Below, one piece after another: positions 5,776 through 7,187 of a DNA stretch of 7,187 bases (its first letter is position 1; each line of letters starts with the position of its first letter). Position numbers and translations under genes: made by a program. The DNA comes from Oscillospiraceae bacterium (GTDB lineage Bacteria; Bacillota; Clostridia; Oscillospirales; Oscillospiraceae): the NCBI GenBank assembly GCA_017539635.1, contig JAFYCQ010000077.1, positions 1 to 7,187 on the forward strand, written 5' to 3'. Below the pieces are notes generated by a model, which was not told where the DNA came from, ran no database searches, and saw only the letters and a list, made by a program, of their open reading frames with translations.

Positions 5776-5956
5776 GCTGGGGGACACCTTGATCATGAAA
5801 AAGCAGCACCCCTGCGGGTGCCGCGAGTGGAAGGTACTGCGTACCGGCGCGGATTTCCGCCTCAAATGCCTGGGCTGCGGCCATGAGGTTATGACCGCCA
5901 GGAGCAAGGCGGAAAAGAACATAAAAAAGATCGTAAGAGAGGGAGAAGATCAATAG
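5765..5956 (+). CDS. DUF951-family small Cys-rich protein
   Basis: The protein has 63 residues and matches DUF951, a Firmicutes family of unknown function: VRLGDTLIMKKQHPCG, then EW, then GADFRLKCLGCGHEVM. Cys17, Cys19, Cys35 and Cys38 could form a small zinc site; the KCLGCGH half (34-40) looks like a zinc-ribbon knuckle. Cys19 sits just after the usual HPCG, so the fourth ligand is uncertain. The C-terminal tail is lysine-rich and helical (SKAEKNIKKIVRE). The start lies inside the end of rarA, so translation is probably coupled to it. Its end overlaps the convergent GH18-like gene by 7 nt. No specific role can be inferred. Confidence 0.88.
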   Translation: MDVRLGDTLIMKKQHPCGCREWKVLRTGADFRLKCLGCGHEVMTARSKAEKNIKKIVREGEDQ

Positions 5957-6678
5957 TTTTTCTCTATGGCGCCGTAAATGTCAGCGACCTCCCTGTAATT
6001 GAGGAATGCTCCGGCTATGCCGAGGGAGGACAGTATTTTCAGCTTTCTGTTTATGCTTACGGCGTCGTCATAGAGGACGAAGCGGGAGCCGCCGTTTTCA
6101 CGGCAGCTTAAATACCAGGCACACAGATCGGGAGAATAGTGAGGGCCGGAGGCCCTGCGGCGATAGAGTGCTTTAAGCTCCTCTCCCGAAAGCGGCCTGC
6201 CCCGCTCCTGCCTGAAGGGCAGGGGGAAGTCCCAGCGGGTCCGCTCTATATCGGCGAAGACGCGGCCGCGGCCATAACGGGATATGGCGGTTTCAAAGCG
6301 TTTTCTAAGGCTTCCGGAGGATATGGCGGTCTCGACGAGAATATTGCAGTTCTTTGCGTCGGGACAGAGCTTTTCCGGGACATAGACCGGGACTTGCCCA
6401 GAAAGCGCGGAAGCGGTTTCTGCGATGCTCCCGGATGGGCTTTGCCCGTCGAGCATTATGCCGGTAAAGCCGTTATCGCGGTATTCGGCCAGAATATCGC
6501 CGGCGGGAATTGCCGCAGGAGCGAGAAAGACGCCCATGATGATCCCGGGGGATGGTTCCTCCGTTTTCGCTCGCAAAAGGCGGCCGTCGGGGGAGACGCG
6601 GTAGAGCATGCAGGCGTTGTTTTCCGTTTTTTTGATATATTCGGCTGTTTCGGGAGTGTGGACGGTTATGATCACCAT
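5950..6678 (-). CDS. Putative GH18-like barrel protein, probably catalytically inactive
   Basis: The protein has 242 residues and no signal peptide or membrane helix. I see no confident family name, but three segments line up with glycoside hydrolase 18 / YaaH-type barrels. FTGIMLDGQ (71-79) resembles YDGVNIDFE, the catalytic strand. RVFADIERTRWDFPLPF (139-155) resembles the strand usually read as a GIPLYGYDW-type motif. DDAVSINRKLKILSSLGIAGAF (204-225) resembles the closing helix-strand SI--K--L-K--GL-GI. The catalytic Glu would be replaced by Gln79 and the YGYDW tyrosines are missing, so hydrolase activity is doubtful. The start is ATG 6678, with SD AGAGGTGA just upstream. An in-frame GTG at 6687 lies inside that SD. 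The gene ends convergently, 7 nt into the DUF951 gene. Confidence 0.75.
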   Translation of the reverse strand: MVIITVHTPETAEYIKKTENNACMLYRVSPDGRLLRAKTEEPSPGIIMGVFLAPAAIPAGDILAEYRDNGFTGIMLDGQSPSGSIAETASALSGQVPVYVPEKLCPDAKNCNILVETAISSGSLRKRFETAISRYGRGRVFADIERTRWDFPLPFRQERGRPLSGEELKALYRRRASGPHYSPDLCAWYLSCRENGGSRFVLYDDAVSINRKLKILSSLGIAGAFLNYREVADIYGAIEKNY

Positions 6679-6695
6679 TTTTTTCACCTCTTGAA

Positions 6696-6701
6696 ATTAT
6701 A
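6696..6701 (-). promoter_or_regulatory. Possible -10 of the GH18-like gene
   Basis: A perfect TATAAT on the minus strand lies 17 nt upstream of ATG 6678. No convincing -35 or extended -10 accompanies it. Transcription from it would begin within or at the edge of the SD, giving a very short leader, so it may not be the real promoter. Confidence 0.3.
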
Positions 6702-6721
6702 TTTTGTTATCGGTGGAGCTT

Positions 6722-7187
6722 ATGAGTTTTTGTTTTACGGCGGATTACGGTTTCAAAAGACTGACGGACATTTCTCCGGCTTTTTTGGGAGAGCGGGGGT
6801 TAAAGCTCCTGCTGCTGGACATCGACAACACCATAGCGCCATATAAGACGCCGGAGCCGGGGCCGGAAGTACTGGCCTGGGCAGATCGGCTTAAAAAAAG
6901 CGGCGTGACGCTGTTTATCGTCTCCAACAGCAAAAAAAACGGCAGGGTGGAGCGGTTTTCCCGGGCGCTGGACGCGGGATTCATTGGCAGAGCGGGAAAG
7001 CCCCGCCGGGCGGGGATTTTGAAGGCCGCGGAGATATGCGGCATCCCTCCGGGAAACATAGCCCTGGCGGGAGACCAGACATTTACGGACATTTTCGGTG
7101 CAAGGCTGGCGGGAGTTGCGGCTATTCTCATAAGGCCGATCAAATTTGAAAACCCGTTCCACGCGCTGAGATATATTGCAGAGCTGC
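6722..7187 (+). CDS. yqeG: YqeG-family HAD phosphatase, 3' end cut by the window
   Basis: 155 residues are visible and the frame is still open at the window end. The family is a cytosolic HAD subclass IIIA phosphatase of uncertain substrate, common in Firmicutes. The HAD motifs are complete: LLLDIDNTIAPY (31-41) with nucleophile Asp33 and acid/base Asp35; IVSNS with Ser68; AGKP with Lys93; and GDQTFTD (117-123) with Asp118 and Asp123 for magnesium. The tail LIRPIKFENPFHALRY follows the family pattern. The start is ATG 6722. The nearest SD-like GGAG (6715-6718) is only 3 nt away, closer than ideal. The gene is divergent from the GH18-like gene, with 43 bp between starts. I see no clear plus-strand promoter there. 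Confidence 0.9.
   Translation, partial: MSFCFTADYGFKRLTDISPAFLGERGLKLLLLDIDNTIAPYKTPEPGPEVLAWADRLKKSGVTLFIVSNSKKNGRVERFSRALDAGFIGRAGKPRRAGILKAAEICGIPPGNIALAGDQTFTDIFGARLAGVAAILIRPIKFENPFHALRYIAEL

Noticed and set aside
6139..6846. 235-residue plus-strand ORF across the GH18-like gene and into yqeG
   Set aside because: It overlaps two better supported genes, including complete HAD motifs in yqeG, and its translation is Gly/Phe-rich with no recognisable domain.
6745..7162. Minus-strand ORFs opposite the 3' part of the window
   Set aside because: The plus strand encodes a continuous YqeG-type HAD phosphatase with all four motifs, so these are shadows.
1..7187. Global recoding of TGA to an amino acid
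   Set aside because: TGA terminates rplU, mrnC, rqcH, nth and the GH18-like gene at the expected family lengths.

Overview
The window looks like chromosome from a Gram-positive Clostridia-type bacterium (Bacillota), moderately GC-rich, with strong GAGGTG-type Shine-Dalgarno (SD) sites and sigma-A promoters. Mini-RNase III, RqcH, a DUF951 protein and a YqeG-type HAD phosphatase in one short stretch support this. It is a core-genome region. I see no transposase, integrase, CRISPR array, tRNA or rRNA.

Layout: (1) 57-765, a single-gene unit with its own extended -10 promoter and hairpin terminator, encoding a protein I do not recognise. Its frame starts at ATG 124 but is interrupted by an in-frame TGA at codon 9. 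The first start after that TGA is ATG 283. (2) 789-1572, on the minus strand, a strong promoter and structured leader drive rplU (L21) and rpmA (L27), ending in a hairpin. (3) 1607-3822, on the plus strand, mrnC (Mini-RNase III, 23S rRNA maturation) overlaps rqcH (ribosome-associated quality control) by 11 nt. (4) 3823-4449, on the minus strand, nth (endonuclease III) shares back-to-back stop codons with rqcH. (5) 4513-5956, on the plus strand, rarA overlaps a small DUF951 gene by 11 nt. (6) 5950-6678, on the minus strand, a GH18-like protein that appears to lack the catalytic Glu. (7) 6722 to the window end, on the plus strand, a partial yqeG.

The genes fall into two themes: ribosome building and rescue (rplU, rpmA, mrnC, rqcH), and genome maintenance (nth, rarA). 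The observations most worth checking are the UGA-interrupted gene, which has a hairpin just 3' of the UGA with bacterial-SECIS-like geometry (a nonsense mutation is the simpler explanation); an L27 that begins where Firmicutes L27 is normally cleaved, with no prp protease gene between rplU and rpmA; the GH18-like probable pseudoenzyme; and the compact nth/rarA divergent promoter, with overlapping -10 elements and a palindrome over the nth SD. I see no convincing new multi-gene system.
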